From positions 248,001 to 312,000 of the forward strand of contig NZ_JAIVMC010000007.1 of the NCBI RefSeq assembly GCF_020177265.1: 64,000 nt of DNA, written 5' to 3'. Numbering within the stretch: the first letter of the stretch is position 1; each line of letters opens with the position of its first letter. The position numbers and the translations under genes are program-made. The notes under the pieces are model-generated. The model was not told where the DNA came from, ran no database searches, and was given only the letters and a program-made list of their open reading frames with translations. The stretch comes from Pseudooceanicola marinus. Lineage in GTDB: Bacteria; Pseudomonadota; Alphaproteobacteria; Rhodobacterales; Rhodobacteraceae. Positions 54,093 to 61,356 of the stretch are shown here, in pieces.

Positions 54093-55760
54093 ATGCCGCA
54101 AGACCACGCTCAGATCTCCCGGACCGCATCGTCGCGCCCTGCGCGGCGCCTTCCCTCGCCCTGGTCGGTGGGGGCGGCGCTGATCGCGGCGCTGGCGCTC
54201 TTCCCGATCCTGTCGGTGATCTGGACCGCGCTCTGGCCCGAGGCGAACATCTGGCCGCATCTGGTGGCGACGACCCTGCCGCGCTACCTGGGCAATTCGC
54301 TGATCCTGATGGGGGCCGTGGGGGCGCTGACCGGGGCCGTGGGCACCGGGGCGGCCTGGCTGGTGACGCGCTATCGCTTCCCCGGCCATCGCTGGCTGGA
54401 ATACCTGCTGCTGCTGCCGATGGCTATCCCGGCCTATGTGGGGGCCTATGCGCTGGTGGATTTCCTAGAATACGCCGGGCCGGTGCAGACCGGGCTGCGC
54501 AGCCTTTTTGGCTGGACCTCCTCGCGCGACTACTGGTTCCCCGAGATCCGTTCGATCGGGGCGGCGATCGTGGTGCTGACGGCCTCGCTTTATCCTTACG
54601 TCTACCTGCTGTCGCGCGCCGCCTTCCGCGAACAGTCCGGCGGCGCCGAGGAGGTGGCCATGTCGCTGGGGCGCGGCCCTGTCCGGCGGTTCCTGACCGT
54701 AGGCCTGCCCCTGGCGCGGCCCGCCATCGCCGCCTCGGTCGCCATCGTGATGATGGAGACGGTGAACGATTTCGGCACCGTCGACTATTTCGCGGTGCAG
54801 ACCCTGACCACGGGCATCTTCTCGGTCTGGCTGCAAAGCTACAACGCCGGCGGCGCGGCGCAGATCGCCTGCGTGATCCTCGGCCTCGTGGTCTTCCTGG
54901 TGCTGCTGGAGAAAAGCTCCCGCCGTCGCCTGCGCTACTACAACCTGTCCAGCCGTCACCGGCCCGTGTTGCCGGTGCGCCTGCGCGGCCTGGCCGGCTG
55001 GGCCGCGACGCTGGCCTGTGCGCTGCCCTTCGCCCTGGGGTTCGTCCTGCCGGGGGCGGTGATCACCAGCCACGCCTGGAACGAAGCCGGGGCCTGGACC
55101 GACCCGGGCCTGCTGACCGCGCTGCGCCACACGCTGACGGTCTGCGCGCTGGCGGCCCTGGTAACGGTCGCCGCCGCGGTCTTCCTGGTCTACGGGGTGC
55201 GTCTGTCGGGCGCCGCCCTGCCGCGCCTGCTGATGCCGGTGACGACCATCGGCTATGCGGCCCCCGGCGCGGTGCTGGCCGTGGGCATCCTGATCCCGCT
55301 GGCCGGTATCGACCATCGCCTGGCCGATGGCGTCACGGCGCTGACCGGCTACGATCCGGGCCTCCTGCTGACCGGGACGGGCTTTGCCCTGGTGCTAGCC
55401 TACTCTGTGCGTTTCTTCGCCATCGCCCAGGGGGCGGCCGACAGCGCCATGGGGCGCATCCCGCCCTCGCTGCCCATGGCGGCGCGGTCCCTGGGCCGCA
55501 ACCGCGCGGCGGTGCTGCGCGAGGTGCATTTCCCGCTGATCCGTGGCTCCCTGGCCTCGGCCCTGCTGCTGGTTTTCGTCGACAGCGTGAAGGAACTGCC
55601 GGCGACGCTTCTGCTCCGGCCCTTCAACTACGACACCCTGGCGACGCGGGTGCATGAGAAGGCCAGCCTGGAGCAGTTGGGGGAGGCGGCCCCGGCGGCC
55701 CTGGTGGTGATCGCCGTCGGCCTCTGCGCCGTGGCGCTTCTCGCCCGCGCCAACCGCTGA
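54093..55760 (+). CDS. Iron/thiamine-type ABC transporter permease (double-length)
   Basis: 555 aa with about twelve helices, the fused two-domain permease of the FbpB/SfuB/ThiP group. Two EAA-type coupling loops are visible: EEVAMSLGRGPVRRFLTVGL near residue 190 and MAARSLGRNRAAVLREVHFP near residue 470. The substrate is likely ferric iron, given LLLRPFNYDTLATRVHEKAS near the C-terminus, which is typical of iron permeases. Binding-protein and ATPase genes are not adjacent. It ends 56 bp before tRNA-Thr. Confidence 0.87.
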   Translation: MPQDHAQISRTASSRPARRLPSPWSVGAALIAALALFPILSVIWTALWPEANIWPHLVATTLPRYLGNSLILMGAVGALTGAVGTGAAWLVTRYRFPGHRWLEYLLLLPMAIPAYVGAYALVDFLEYAGPVQTGLRSLFGWTSSRDYWFPEIRSIGAAIVVLTASLYPYVYLLSRAAFREQSGGAEEVAMSLGRGPVRRFLTVGLPLARPAIAASVAIVMMETVNDFGTVDYFAVQTLTTGIFSVWLQSYNAGGAAQIACVILGLVVFLVLLEKSSRRRLRYYNLSSRHRPVLPVRLRGLAGWAATLACALPFALGFVLPGAVITSHAWNEAGAWTDPGLLTALRHTLTVCALAALVTVAAAVFLVYGVRLSGAALPRLLMPVTTIGYAAPGAVLAVGILIPLAGIDHRLADGVTALTGYDPGLLLTGTGFALVLAYSVRFFAIAQGAADSAMGRIPPSLPMAARSLGRNRAAVLREVHFPLIRGSLASALLLVFVDSVKELPATLLLRPFNYDTLATRVHEKASLEQLGEAAPAALVVIAVGLCAVALLARANR

Positions 55761-55816
55761 CCCTGTCGCGCAACCCTCTTGAACGGCGCGGGCGATCCGC
55801 GTAAACGGCCTGTGAT

Positions 55817-55892
55817 GCCCCTATAGCTCAGCTGGTAGAGCAACTGATTTGTAATCAGTAGGTCCGCGGTTCGAGTCCGTGTGGGGGCACCA
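55817..55892 (+). tRNA. tRNA-Thr (anticodon UGU), prophage attachment site
   Basis: 76 nt including an encoded CCA. The acceptor stem GCCCCTA pairs with TGGGGGC, allowing one T-T mismatch region by G:T pairing at the end. The anticodon arm ACTGA-TTTGTAA-TCAGT places TGT. TTCGAGTCC is the T loop. The integrase gene begins 72 bp downstream and points toward this tRNA, so its 3' end is the likely attachment site. Confidence 0.95.
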
Positions 55893-55963
55893 TAAAATCA
55901 ATTACTTAAGAGAAGTTCTGTTTCGTCGTTTCGACCTGTTTCGACGGTGTTTCGACGGCAGGT

Positions 55964-57202
55964 TCACTGCGTGTTTCTGAGCTTAACGACCTTTGCGATG
56001 GATTCGTCTCGGCCGCGGGCATAGCGGTCGGTGGTTGTCACGTTCAGATGCTGCCCCGCGTCGCGCAGAATGTAGGGGTCAGCGCCGAGGTTCTTCGCCT
56101 CGGTCAGGGCGCCCGCGCGGGTGTCCATCACAGTCAAATTCTTGGGCAGTCCAAGGTCATCACGGATTCTGCGGAACGCTTGGCTCCAGCCATAGACCGT
56201 GTAGGGCATGCCAGTGCGCTCGCCTGTGATGACCGGACCGATGCGACCACGTTGCGACAGGATGAAAAGCCTGGCGCGGAGCTCTGGGACATCTGTCAGG
56301 CCGAAGCGGATCGGGTCCGGCATCGAGCGTGCAGTCTTTGAGATGACCTTCGAGAAACCTGACAGATCTTCATCGAACATGTCCCATGTGAGACCGTCCT
56401 GCCATCTTTCGTAGGCGTCGGGCAGAAGGCGCTGCCGCCGATTGCGTGAGAGCTTGCGGACGATGCCGCCGGCATCGGGAGCGCAGGGGAGCCACTGGCC
56501 CCGAACGTCGACAGAGCGCAGGCAGAAGACCCACTGGATCAGCAAGCCGGTCGCGAAGGCGAACATGCCCCTTGCGTCGGCCTCGTCCACAACGGCCCGA
56601 ATTTGTTCGCGCGTCGGAGTGACCGAGCGTCGGGGCGGGGTCTGAAACCGCATGTCGCGGAGTATGTCCGAAACCTCGTGCGCCGGAGCGTACTTCAGCA
56701 TCTTGCCGTATTTGGCCACCGCGCGAAGCCGCTCGAACATGCGATGGATATAGGACGTGTTGCGGCCCTTGGCTTTCATGCCGTCACGCAGATCGCAGAT
56801 GGTGGTATAGTCCGTGGCGCCGATCGCGACCCTGCCTATGGCCGCGTCCCAGCGATCCAGGATCCAAATATAGTTTGTCCGGGTGTTTTCCTTGACCCCG
56901 TGGATCGGGCTATGGCGGTCGGTCTTGTAGCGGTGGATAAGCCATCCCCAAGTGCCGGGCTCGCGCGTTTCAATGTTTGCGCCGTAGTATGCTAGCATCT
57001 GGCGAGTCAGCTCGCGTGCCTCGTGCGCGCGCAAGAGATCCTGACCGTCGCCTTCCTCTCCGGTGAGGCGGATCGAGGTCTTTGGGTATCCCATTTTTCG
57101 AAACTTGGGGGAGGGCTTCCAGTAGTAATACTGCCTCCCCTTGCTCAGACCCGGGGCGTAAGACGGATCCGATCCGTCCCAGAGGGCGTCCTTGTAGGCC
57201 AT
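55964..57202 (-). CDS. Tyrosine recombinase (phage integrase)
   Basis: 412 aa. The catalytic residues fit the tyrosine recombinase set: Arg229 in WVFCLRSVDVRG, Arg362 in VMDTRAGALTEA, His385 in DAGQHLNVTT, and nucleophile Tyr394 in TDRYARG. The arm/core-binding half occupies about residues 60-190. The first catalytic box keeps Arg but the usual HxxR is DTR, so the His is replaced. AGGAC precedes the ATG. It lies next to tRNA-Thr and is the last gene of the leftward operon, reading toward the tRNA. It catalyses element integration and excision. Confidence 0.93.
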   Translation of the reverse strand: MAYKDALWDGSDPSYAPGLSKGRQYYYWKPSPKFRKMGYPKTSIRLTGEEGDGQDLLRAHEARELTRQMLAYYGANIETREPGTWGWLIHRYKTDRHSPIHGVKENTRTNYIWILDRWDAAIGRVAIGATDYTTICDLRDGMKAKGRNTSYIHRMFERLRAVAKYGKMLKYAPAHEVSDILRDMRFQTPPRRSVTPTREQIRAVVDEADARGMFAFATGLLIQWVFCLRSVDVRGQWLPCAPDAGGIVRKLSRNRRQRLLPDAYERWQDGLTWDMFDEDLSGFSKVISKTARSMPDPIRFGLTDVPELRARLFILSQRGRIGPVITGERTGMPYTVYGWSQAFRRIRDDLGLPKNLTVMDTRAGALTEAKNLGADPYILRDAGQHLNVTTTDRYARGRDESIAKVVKLRNTQ

Positions 57203-57235
57203 TTGTCCTGCTTTCGTTGTTTCGAGGTTTCCCGG

Positions 57236-57496
57236 TCAGAGGGCATCGAGGTTGATGCGCTGTCGCTCGGCGTCAGGGAAAACCTTGGCTGCGTCCGTGA
57301 CCCGTCGACGGTTCTCAATCCAGGCCTTTACGTCGGCTTTGATGTAGAGCTTCAGGATGGGATCGGGCCGGGGGAAGCCCTCTGCTTCGAGGTTCTGGCG
57401 CCGGTTGCGAAAGGCGCCCGGTGACATCCCGAGAAAGCTGGACACCCAGCGGGTGCTTCCCACGGCGGCTTCCTTATTGAGGGTGTGGTCGGCCAT
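57236..57496 (-). CDS. Small DNA-binding excisionase-like protein
   Basis: 86 aa from the ATG at 57496, with AAGGAGG upstream. RWVSSFLGMSPGAFRNRRQN and YIKADVKAWIENRR resemble the winged HTH arrangement of AlpA/Xis-type proteins: a helix-turn-helix followed by a basic segment. It lies directly upstream of the integrase, 33 bp apart, the usual place for an excision director. Its start overlaps the stop of the preceding small gene. Exact role unproven. Confidence 0.75.
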   Translation of the reverse strand: MADHTLNKEAAVGSTRWVSSFLGMSPGAFRNRRQNLEAEGFPRPDPILKLYIKADVKAWIENRRRVTDAAKVFPDAERQRINLDAL

Positions 57497-57669
57497 CACT
57501 CATCCTCCTTCACTTTGCGGATCATTTCCTTCAGCTCACCCAGGATGGCGACGCAGACGTTTCGCAGCGCAGGGGAGGCTCCTTCCTGCGCAAGCGACCG
57601 GGCGCGCGCGCCGATGCTCTGCAGTCGTTCGACTTCTTCGGCTTGGTAGCCAGTCAATTCATCAAGCAT
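57496..57669 (-). CDS. Small acidic/basic coiled protein (57 aa)
   Basis: 57 aa with a good start site (GGGAGGACCTGCA before ATG). Sequence begins MLDELTGYQAEEVERLQSIG and ends KEMIRKVKEDE; it is probably all helix. It overlaps the next gene at TGATG and lies inside the end of the previous one by 16 bp, showing dense packing typical of phage operons. Function unknown. It is too short for many gene callers. Confidence 0.7.
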   Translation of the reverse strand: MLDELTGYQAEEVERLQSIGARARSLAQEGASPALRNVCVAILGELKEMIRKVKEDE

Positions 57670-57935
57670 TGCAGGTCCTCCCGCTCAGCCAGCTGCCCAC
57701 AATTCGCCTTCACCACCGCGGCTGCCACGGGCGGACAGACAGAGTTCCCGACGCAGCTGACCTGTGTGTTCTTGGTGAAGCTGCGCCAATTCCAGCCGCC
57801 ATCTCTGTCCTGCTCCCAGCCGCCCTCGTTTACGTAGTCGCGGGGTAAGCCCTGTGCGGTGAAGAGCATGCGCGTGCCTATGTGGGCGAGGACGTAGCGG
57901 GTGCCGGTGATGTCCATAAGGTGCGAGCCGTCCAT
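57654..57935 (-). pseudogene. C-terminal fragment of a DNA cytosine-5 methyltransferase
   Basis: 93 aa covering only the last part of a phage-type C5-methyltransferase: IGTRMLFTAQGLPRDYVNEG (motif IX region) and the motif X segment QVSCVGNSVCPPVAAAVV. The AdoMet loop and the catalytic PCQ motif are absent, and the region upstream is occupied by another gene. The usual RELFRAQGFP segment appears shortened to FTAQGLP. It still starts at a TGATG overlap, so it is translated, but it cannot methylate DNA alone. Remnant or domesticated small protein. Confidence 0.75.
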
Positions 57936-58288
57936 CAGCGGGCCTCCCGGGACAGTGCCAGCCCGCAGAGGGCGGGCAGCAGGGCGAGGGTGGCCAGCCC
58001 GGTGCAGGTGGCCATGGTGAGGAGGTTGGTGGCGTCGGTCTCGCGCCCGAAGAGCCAGCCGGAGAAGGCGGGGGCGGCCATGATGTAGGGCGCCCAGGGG
58101 CGGGCGGCGCGCAGGAGGCGGAGCATGTGGGCGCTGTCGCGGGTCATCAGGGCCAGCGCCACGGCTTCACCGCTGCAAACAACCGCCGCCAGCAGCAAGG
58201 CGGGATTGCCGGTGAGGGCGAAGGTTGCCGCAGTCATGGCGCTGAGGCTCGGCGCGAGGAGGATGGGAGAGAAGATTAGCCAGCGCAT
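57935..58288 (-). CDS. Prophage membrane protein of unknown function
   Basis: 117 aa. Three or four hydrophobic segments are visible (MRWLIFSPILLAPSLSAMTA, ALLLAAVVCSGEAVALALM, ATCTGLATLALLPALCGLAL). It overlaps the GapR-like gene at TGATG and the methyltransferase fragment by one base. It is embedded in the leftward operon between DNA-metabolism genes. No family is recognised. It could be a superinfection-exclusion type or other envelope protein, but this is a guess. Confidence 0.7.
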   Translation of the reverse strand: MRWLIFSPILLAPSLSAMTAATFALTGNPALLLAAVVCSGEAVALALMTRDSAHMLRLLRAARPWAPYIMAAPAFSGWLFGRETDATNLLTMATCTGLATLALLPALCGLALSREAR

Positions 58289-58608
58289 CAGCCCATCCCC
58301 ATGGCGTCTTTGTACATCTGCAGCACCGCCTCTTCCTCGGCGATGTCGTCGGGCTCGCGCTTGCGCAGGGCGATGAGGAGCCTCAAGACCCTCACGTCGT
58401 ATCCGCGCCCCTTGGCCTCGGCCATCACCTCTTTCTGCTGGTCCGCGATGCCCTTCTTCTCCGCCGCGAGCCGCTCGAAGCGTTCGATGAAGCTCCGCAG
58501 TTCTCCCGCTGCCACGCGGAAGGCGCCGTCACGGACTTCGCGATCCGCGTCTGTTTCCTTGAGGCCGGCATCCTCCTTGGACGCCTTGGGGAAGCCCATG
58601 TCCTTCAT
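58288..58608 (-). CDS. GapR (DUF2312) paralogue encoded by the prophage
   Basis: 106 aa. The whole DUF2312 core is present: AAGELRSFIERFERLAAEKK, ADQQKEVMAEAKGRGYDVR and LIALRKREPDDIAEEEAVLQ. An N-terminal extension of about 25 residues precedes it. Over the shared 74 residues it differs from the chromosomal copy (52737-53003) at about 10 positions and shares a 50-bp identical DNA stretch (58325-58374 here). It overlaps the downstream membrane protein gene and lies 12 bp after the clamp gene. It may help phage replication by handling overtwisted DNA. Confidence 0.92.
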   Translation of the reverse strand: MKDMGFPKASKEDAGLKETDADREVRDGAFRVAAGELRSFIERFERLAAEKKGIADQQKEVMAEAKGRGYDVRVLRLLIALRKREPDDIAEEEAVLQMYKDAMGMG

Positions 58609-58620
58609 GATCCGTTCCCC

Positions 58621-59835
58621 TCAGTCGCGCATCGGCATGAGAACCCAGAGCGCATCGGGGTCCTCGGTGACGATGCGGGCGGGCTCTCCGCGCCCGGCGC
58701 TGGAGAGGGTGAAGGCCGGGGCGATCCGGGCGAACTCGGACAGCAGCGCCAGGCTGTAGGTTGCCGTCTGGCCTTCCCGCTCCGTATGGCCCTGCAGGGC
58801 GATGCTCAGATCAACGCCATCGGGCATGCTGAGCGACATGCGTCCGGCGCCGGGATCCAGCCGCAGGGGCAGGCTGCGCCCGTAGCAGGTCGCACTGGCG
58901 ATGGTGCGCAGGCGGCTCAGGGCGCTGGCCGACAGGTGGGCGGTGAAGGCGTCGGAGGCCGGCGGCGTGACCCGGGTGTAATCCGGATAGGTGCCGTCGA
59001 TCCCCTGGATCACCAGGCGCAGCCCGGGCGCCGTCACCATCATGTGGCGCGCATCAGCAGCGAAGGTCAGCGGGGCATTCCCTGCCTTACGCGCGATCGC
59101 GATCAGCAGATCGACGGCGCGGACCGGGACGATGAGGCCGTCGGGGCGGTCGGTCGCCTTGCTGCCGTCGGCGCGCGGCCCCTCGATAAAGCGCGCCGGC
59201 TCATCGCAGTCGATGATGGCCATGCGGTGGCCATCGGTAGACACGGCCCGCAGGGTGCCCGCGTCCGGCTTTGTCGTCAGGAAGGTGCCGTTGAGATAAT
59301 AGCGGGTCTCTTCGCGGCTGACGCAGGACCGGCCCAGATCGAAGAGCCGCAGCGCCTGCGCACCCGAAAGCGTGAACGCGCCCGCGCCGGGCCCTCCCAC
59401 GGGCTCCAGATCCGTGAAGGGCTGGGGGAAGTCCTCGGGAGGGATGCTCAGCTGCAGCGTGACCTGGATCTCGCCGTCGGAGAGGCGGACGCGGTCATGG
59501 TCCTCGCCACTCATATGGGTGATCGTGACGGGCCCCCGGGCGGCCCGCAGGAAACCGGCCAGCGCCCGATGCGACATCACCAGATCCGCGCGCCCGATGG
59601 TCTGCGCCTCCAAGTCCAGCGCCAGGGTCATCTTGAGGTCGGTGGCCTCCAGTGAAACCTGGCCGCCCTTGAACCGGGTCCGCACGCAGCCCAGGGCCGG
59701 GATCGTGTTCCGGCGCTCGATCACGCGAGGCAACCGGTTGGCCGCCAGCCGAAGCTCGGCAAGGGCGACGGTGGCGCTCGGGCCGTCGGAGATCTCCGGG
59801 GCAGGCGCGGCGGCGCGGGGCATCTGGTGCAACAT
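58621..59835 (-). CDS. DNA polymerase III beta (sliding clamp) homologue on the prophage
   Basis: 404 aa, slightly longer than typical DnaN (about 370). Three clamp domains can be traced: ALAELRLAANRLPRVIERRN near residue 25, CVSREETRYYLNGTFLTT near 170 (the central DnaN motif), STDGHRMAIIDCDEP near 205, IQGIDGTYPDYTRV near 290 and the C-terminal WVLMPMRD. AAAGGACCTGCC precedes the ATG. Sliding clamps tether polymerase to DNA; phage-encoded ones are uncommon. It heads the dense part of the leftward operon, followed by GapR. No polymerase is seen in the window. Confidence 0.9.
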   Translation of the reverse strand: MLHQMPRAAAPAPEISDGPSATVALAELRLAANRLPRVIERRNTIPALGCVRTRFKGGQVSLEATDLKMTLALDLEAQTIGRADLVMSHRALAGFLRAARGPVTITHMSGEDHDRVRLSDGEIQVTLQLSIPPEDFPQPFTDLEPVGGPGAGAFTLSGAQALRLFDLGRSCVSREETRYYLNGTFLTTKPDAGTLRAVSTDGHRMAIIDCDEPARFIEGPRADGSKATDRPDGLIVPVRAVDLLIAIARKAGNAPLTFAADARHMMVTAPGLRLVIQGIDGTYPDYTRVTPPASDAFTAHLSASALSRLRTIASATCYGRSLPLRLDPGAGRMSLSMPDGVDLSIALQGHTEREGQTATYSLALLSEFARIAPAFTLSSAGRGEPARIVTEDPDALWVLMPMRD

Positions 59836-59867
59836 GGCAGGTCCTTTCCGGTGGCGGTGTCTGGAGG

Positions 59868-60146
59868 TCAGGGGTAGGCGGGCAGGGCGTCCGCCTCGGC
59901 AGCCGTGTCGGCCACGGTCTCGCGGGCATGGGTGATCCAGGCGGCGATGGCCTTGGCCTCGGTCGGGCCGCTTGCGGTGATCCGGTAGAGGGTCAGCACG
60001 GCGCGGCCTTCGGCGGGGACGTGGAAGCGGCCGCCCCCTTCGAGAGCGGCGCAGACGAACGCCTCGTGCAGGGCGTCGCCACTCAGCGGCGCAACGCGCC
60101 CGAGGAAGTCGGTGATCGCGTGGGTATCGAAGAGACGGCCGGTCAT
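59868..60146 (-). CDS. Prophage hypothetical protein
   Basis: 92 aa from the ATG at 60146, preceded by GGAGATCAGCC; the longer frame upstream is an Arg-rich extension. Sequence: MTGRLFDTHAITDFLGRVAP with a later GRAVLTLYRITASGPTEAK. It is soluble and mixed alpha/beta. Its start overlaps the previous gene stop by ATGA. I do not recognise it. It lies 32 bp before the clamp gene. Confidence 0.7.
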   Translation of the reverse strand: MTGRLFDTHAITDFLGRVAPLSGDALHEAFVCAALEGGGRFHVPAEGRAVLTLYRITASGPTEAKAIAAWITHARETVADTAAEADALPAYP

Positions 60147-60328
60147 GGCTGATCTCCGACGGTGGCGTCGGGCTGGAGCGCCCGGCGCGCGAGCGTTGTC
60201 GGCAGATCCAGCAGCGCGGCGGTGATCAGCAACGCCACCGCCAGCCAGCAAAGGCCTTCCAGCGCGAGTTGAAACAGAGACCGCCTGTGGTCGGTTCGGC
60301 GCGAGGTCATGGGCATCCGGGCGCTCAT
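60143..60328 (-). CDS. Small single-helix membrane protein
   Basis: 61 aa. One helix (ALEGLCWLAVALLITAALLD) follows a basic N-terminus rich in Arg. It overlaps both neighbours by ATGA, indicating translational coupling. Not recognised. Small membrane peptides in phage operons can be holin-like or regulatory, but nothing here identifies which. Confidence 0.65.
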   Translation of the reverse strand: MSARMPMTSRRTDHRRSLFQLALEGLCWLAVALLITAALLDLPTTLARRALQPDATVGDQP

Positions 60329-60501
60329 GCTTCCGGCTCCACGGGCTCGGGCGCCGGGCGCGATTGTTCTTCGGCCTTCTGGGCTTCCTCCGGGGTGGAG
60401 GCCCGGCAGGCGCCGGTTTCGCGGTCGAAGGTGGCCCAGCCGGTCGCAGTGACCGCGCGGTAGAAGCCCATTGTCTCGGGGACGATCAGGGGACGCGTCA
60501 T
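60325..60501 (-). CDS. Small hypothetical protein (58 aa)
   Basis: 58 aa: begins MTRPLIVPETMGFYRAVTAT, then GWATFDRETGACRAS and an acidic Pro/Glu end (QSRPAPEPVEPEA). Both ends overlap neighbouring genes by ATGA. Too short for many gene callers, but the overlap chain supports translation. Not recognised. Confidence 0.65.
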   Translation of the reverse strand: MTRPLIVPETMGFYRAVTATGWATFDRETGACRASTPEEAQKAEEQSRPAPEPVEPEA

Positions 60502-60578
60502 GCCGGCACTCCCGCGATCATCACCAGGGCAGCGGTGGTCAGCAGCCAGCCGGTCAGGGCGACGGGGAGCAGGCTCAT
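60498..60578 (-). CDS. Micro-protein with one membrane helix (26 aa)
   Basis: 26 aa: MSLLPVALTGWLLTTAALVM plus AGVPA, almost all one hydrophobic helix. GAGGG precedes the ATG, and both ends overlap neighbours by ATGA. It could be a genuine membrane peptide or a translational coupling device for the next gene. Confidence 0.5.
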   Translation of the reverse strand: MSLLPVALTGWLLTTAALVMIAGVPA

Positions 60579-60805
60579 GCCGCGCCCTCTGGATGGGCGC
60601 GGCTGGCGATCAGGGCGCGGACCTTGCCACGGCAGCGCTCGGTGATGTCCAGGACCTCGGCCATCTGTGACGACACGGCCGGCGCGCCGGCGAGGTGGTG
60701 CGGGGTGAGCCGGGCCAGCCGGTCGGGCGAGATCGGGGTGCCGCGGGCGGCCTTCCGCGCGGCCCAGTCGGACCGCAGGCGCGCGCTTTCGTCAGGGGTC
60801 AGCAT
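60575..60805 (-). CDS. First gene of the leftward operon, hypothetical
   Basis: 76 aa from the ATG at 60805 (MLTPDESARLRSDWAARKAA), preceded by GGAGGCTTCG. Basic and helical, with LTPHHLAGAPAVSSQMAEVL mid-way. It stops in an ATGA overlap with the micro-protein gene. The two palindromic operators lie 34-81 bp upstream, so this is the first gene under repressor control. No family is recognised. Confidence 0.7.
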   Translation of the reverse strand: MLTPDESARLRSDWAARKAARGTPISPDRLARLTPHHLAGAPAVSSQMAEVLDITERCRGKVRALIASRAHPEGAA

Positions 60806-60838
60806 CGAAGCCTCCATCTGTGATGATGGAGGTTGATA

Positions 60839-60886
60839 GTCCGAAAAAATCAGACTAGTCAATCCAATGGTCTGAAAAATTCAGAC
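60839..60886 (-). promoter_or_regulatory. Paired phage repressor operators upstream of the leftward operon
   Basis: A perfect site GTCTGAAAAATTCAGAC lies at 60870-60886: arms GTCTGAA/TTCAGAC with AAA between. A near match GTCCGAAAAAATCAGAC lies at 60839-60855. Centres are 31 bp apart, three helical turns, as expected for cooperative dimers. They lie between the repressor gene and the first gene of the leftward operon. Confidence 0.85.
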
Positions 60887-60928
60887 ATACGTTCTCGATT
60901 GGGGCTTGATCGGGCCGCTCATAAGTGA

Positions 60929-60943
60929 GAACAAAACATGAAC
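60929..60943 (-). promoter_or_regulatory. Candidate LexA (SOS) box, GAAC-N7-GAAC
   Basis: GAAC at 60929-60932 and GAAC at 60940-60943 with seven bases between are the reverse complement of GTTC-N7-GTTC, the alphaproteobacterial LexA consensus. The box lies 43 bp upstream of the paired operators, on the side of the leftward operon promoter. Chance occurrence in a region this small is below one percent by simple base counting. Confidence 0.5.
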
Positions 60944-61028
60944 GATAGGGAATCGAAGATGATACTGGCGCGCTTTGTTCGCGTGCTCCGAGTGCTTGGG
61001 GTCGACGTGAATTGGGTGTTTGACCCTG

Positions 61029-61337
61029 CTACTCGCTGGCTTTTAGGGCCGCGTCCGCCAGCTTCGCCTGCACGCTTGGGTGAAGGTGGGCAAAGTCGCC
61101 GTGGAAGAGGAAATTGAAGTCAATGCCGTGAGCCCGGTAAAAATACCTTGCAACCGAGATGGATGGCGCGCCTCGGGCCTCCTGGGAGTGGTACGTCTGC
61201 TTTGCCAGGCCAACTGCATCGGCGACTTCCTTCTGGGTGAGGCCAGTCGATAGTCGGGCTGCAATTAGGCGCAGGCGAAGTGCGTCGTTGGACGTGTCGC
61301 CTAGCAGGAAGATCTTTTCGAGCTCTTCGTGTGTCAT
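61029..61337 (-). CDS. XRE-type phage repressor (CI-like, no protease domain)
   Basis: 102 aa. The helix-turn-helix at about residues 20-75 includes LSTGLTQKEVADAVGLAKQT and a second half IDFNFLFHGD. There is no C-terminal LexA/S24 peptidase domain, so RecA-driven self-cleavage is not expected. No Shine-Dalgarno sequence is seen before the ATG (ACATGCGGC), so the message may be leaderless, as for lambda cI. It is divergent from a Cro-like gene, with two operator copies between them. It probably maintains lysogeny. Confidence 0.85.
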   Translation of the reverse strand: MTHEELEKIFLLGDTSNDALRLRLIAARLSTGLTQKEVADAVGLAKQTYHSQEARGAPSISVARYFYRAHGIDFNFLFHGDFAHLHPSVQAKLADAALKASE

Positions 61338-61356
61338 GCCGCATGTATCTGGCTTG

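Noticed and set aside
60938-61117. 59-codon plus-strand open frame between the operators and the repressor gene
   Set aside because: No ribosome binding site, start inside the LexA-like box, and its second half is antisense to the repressor gene. Not supported.
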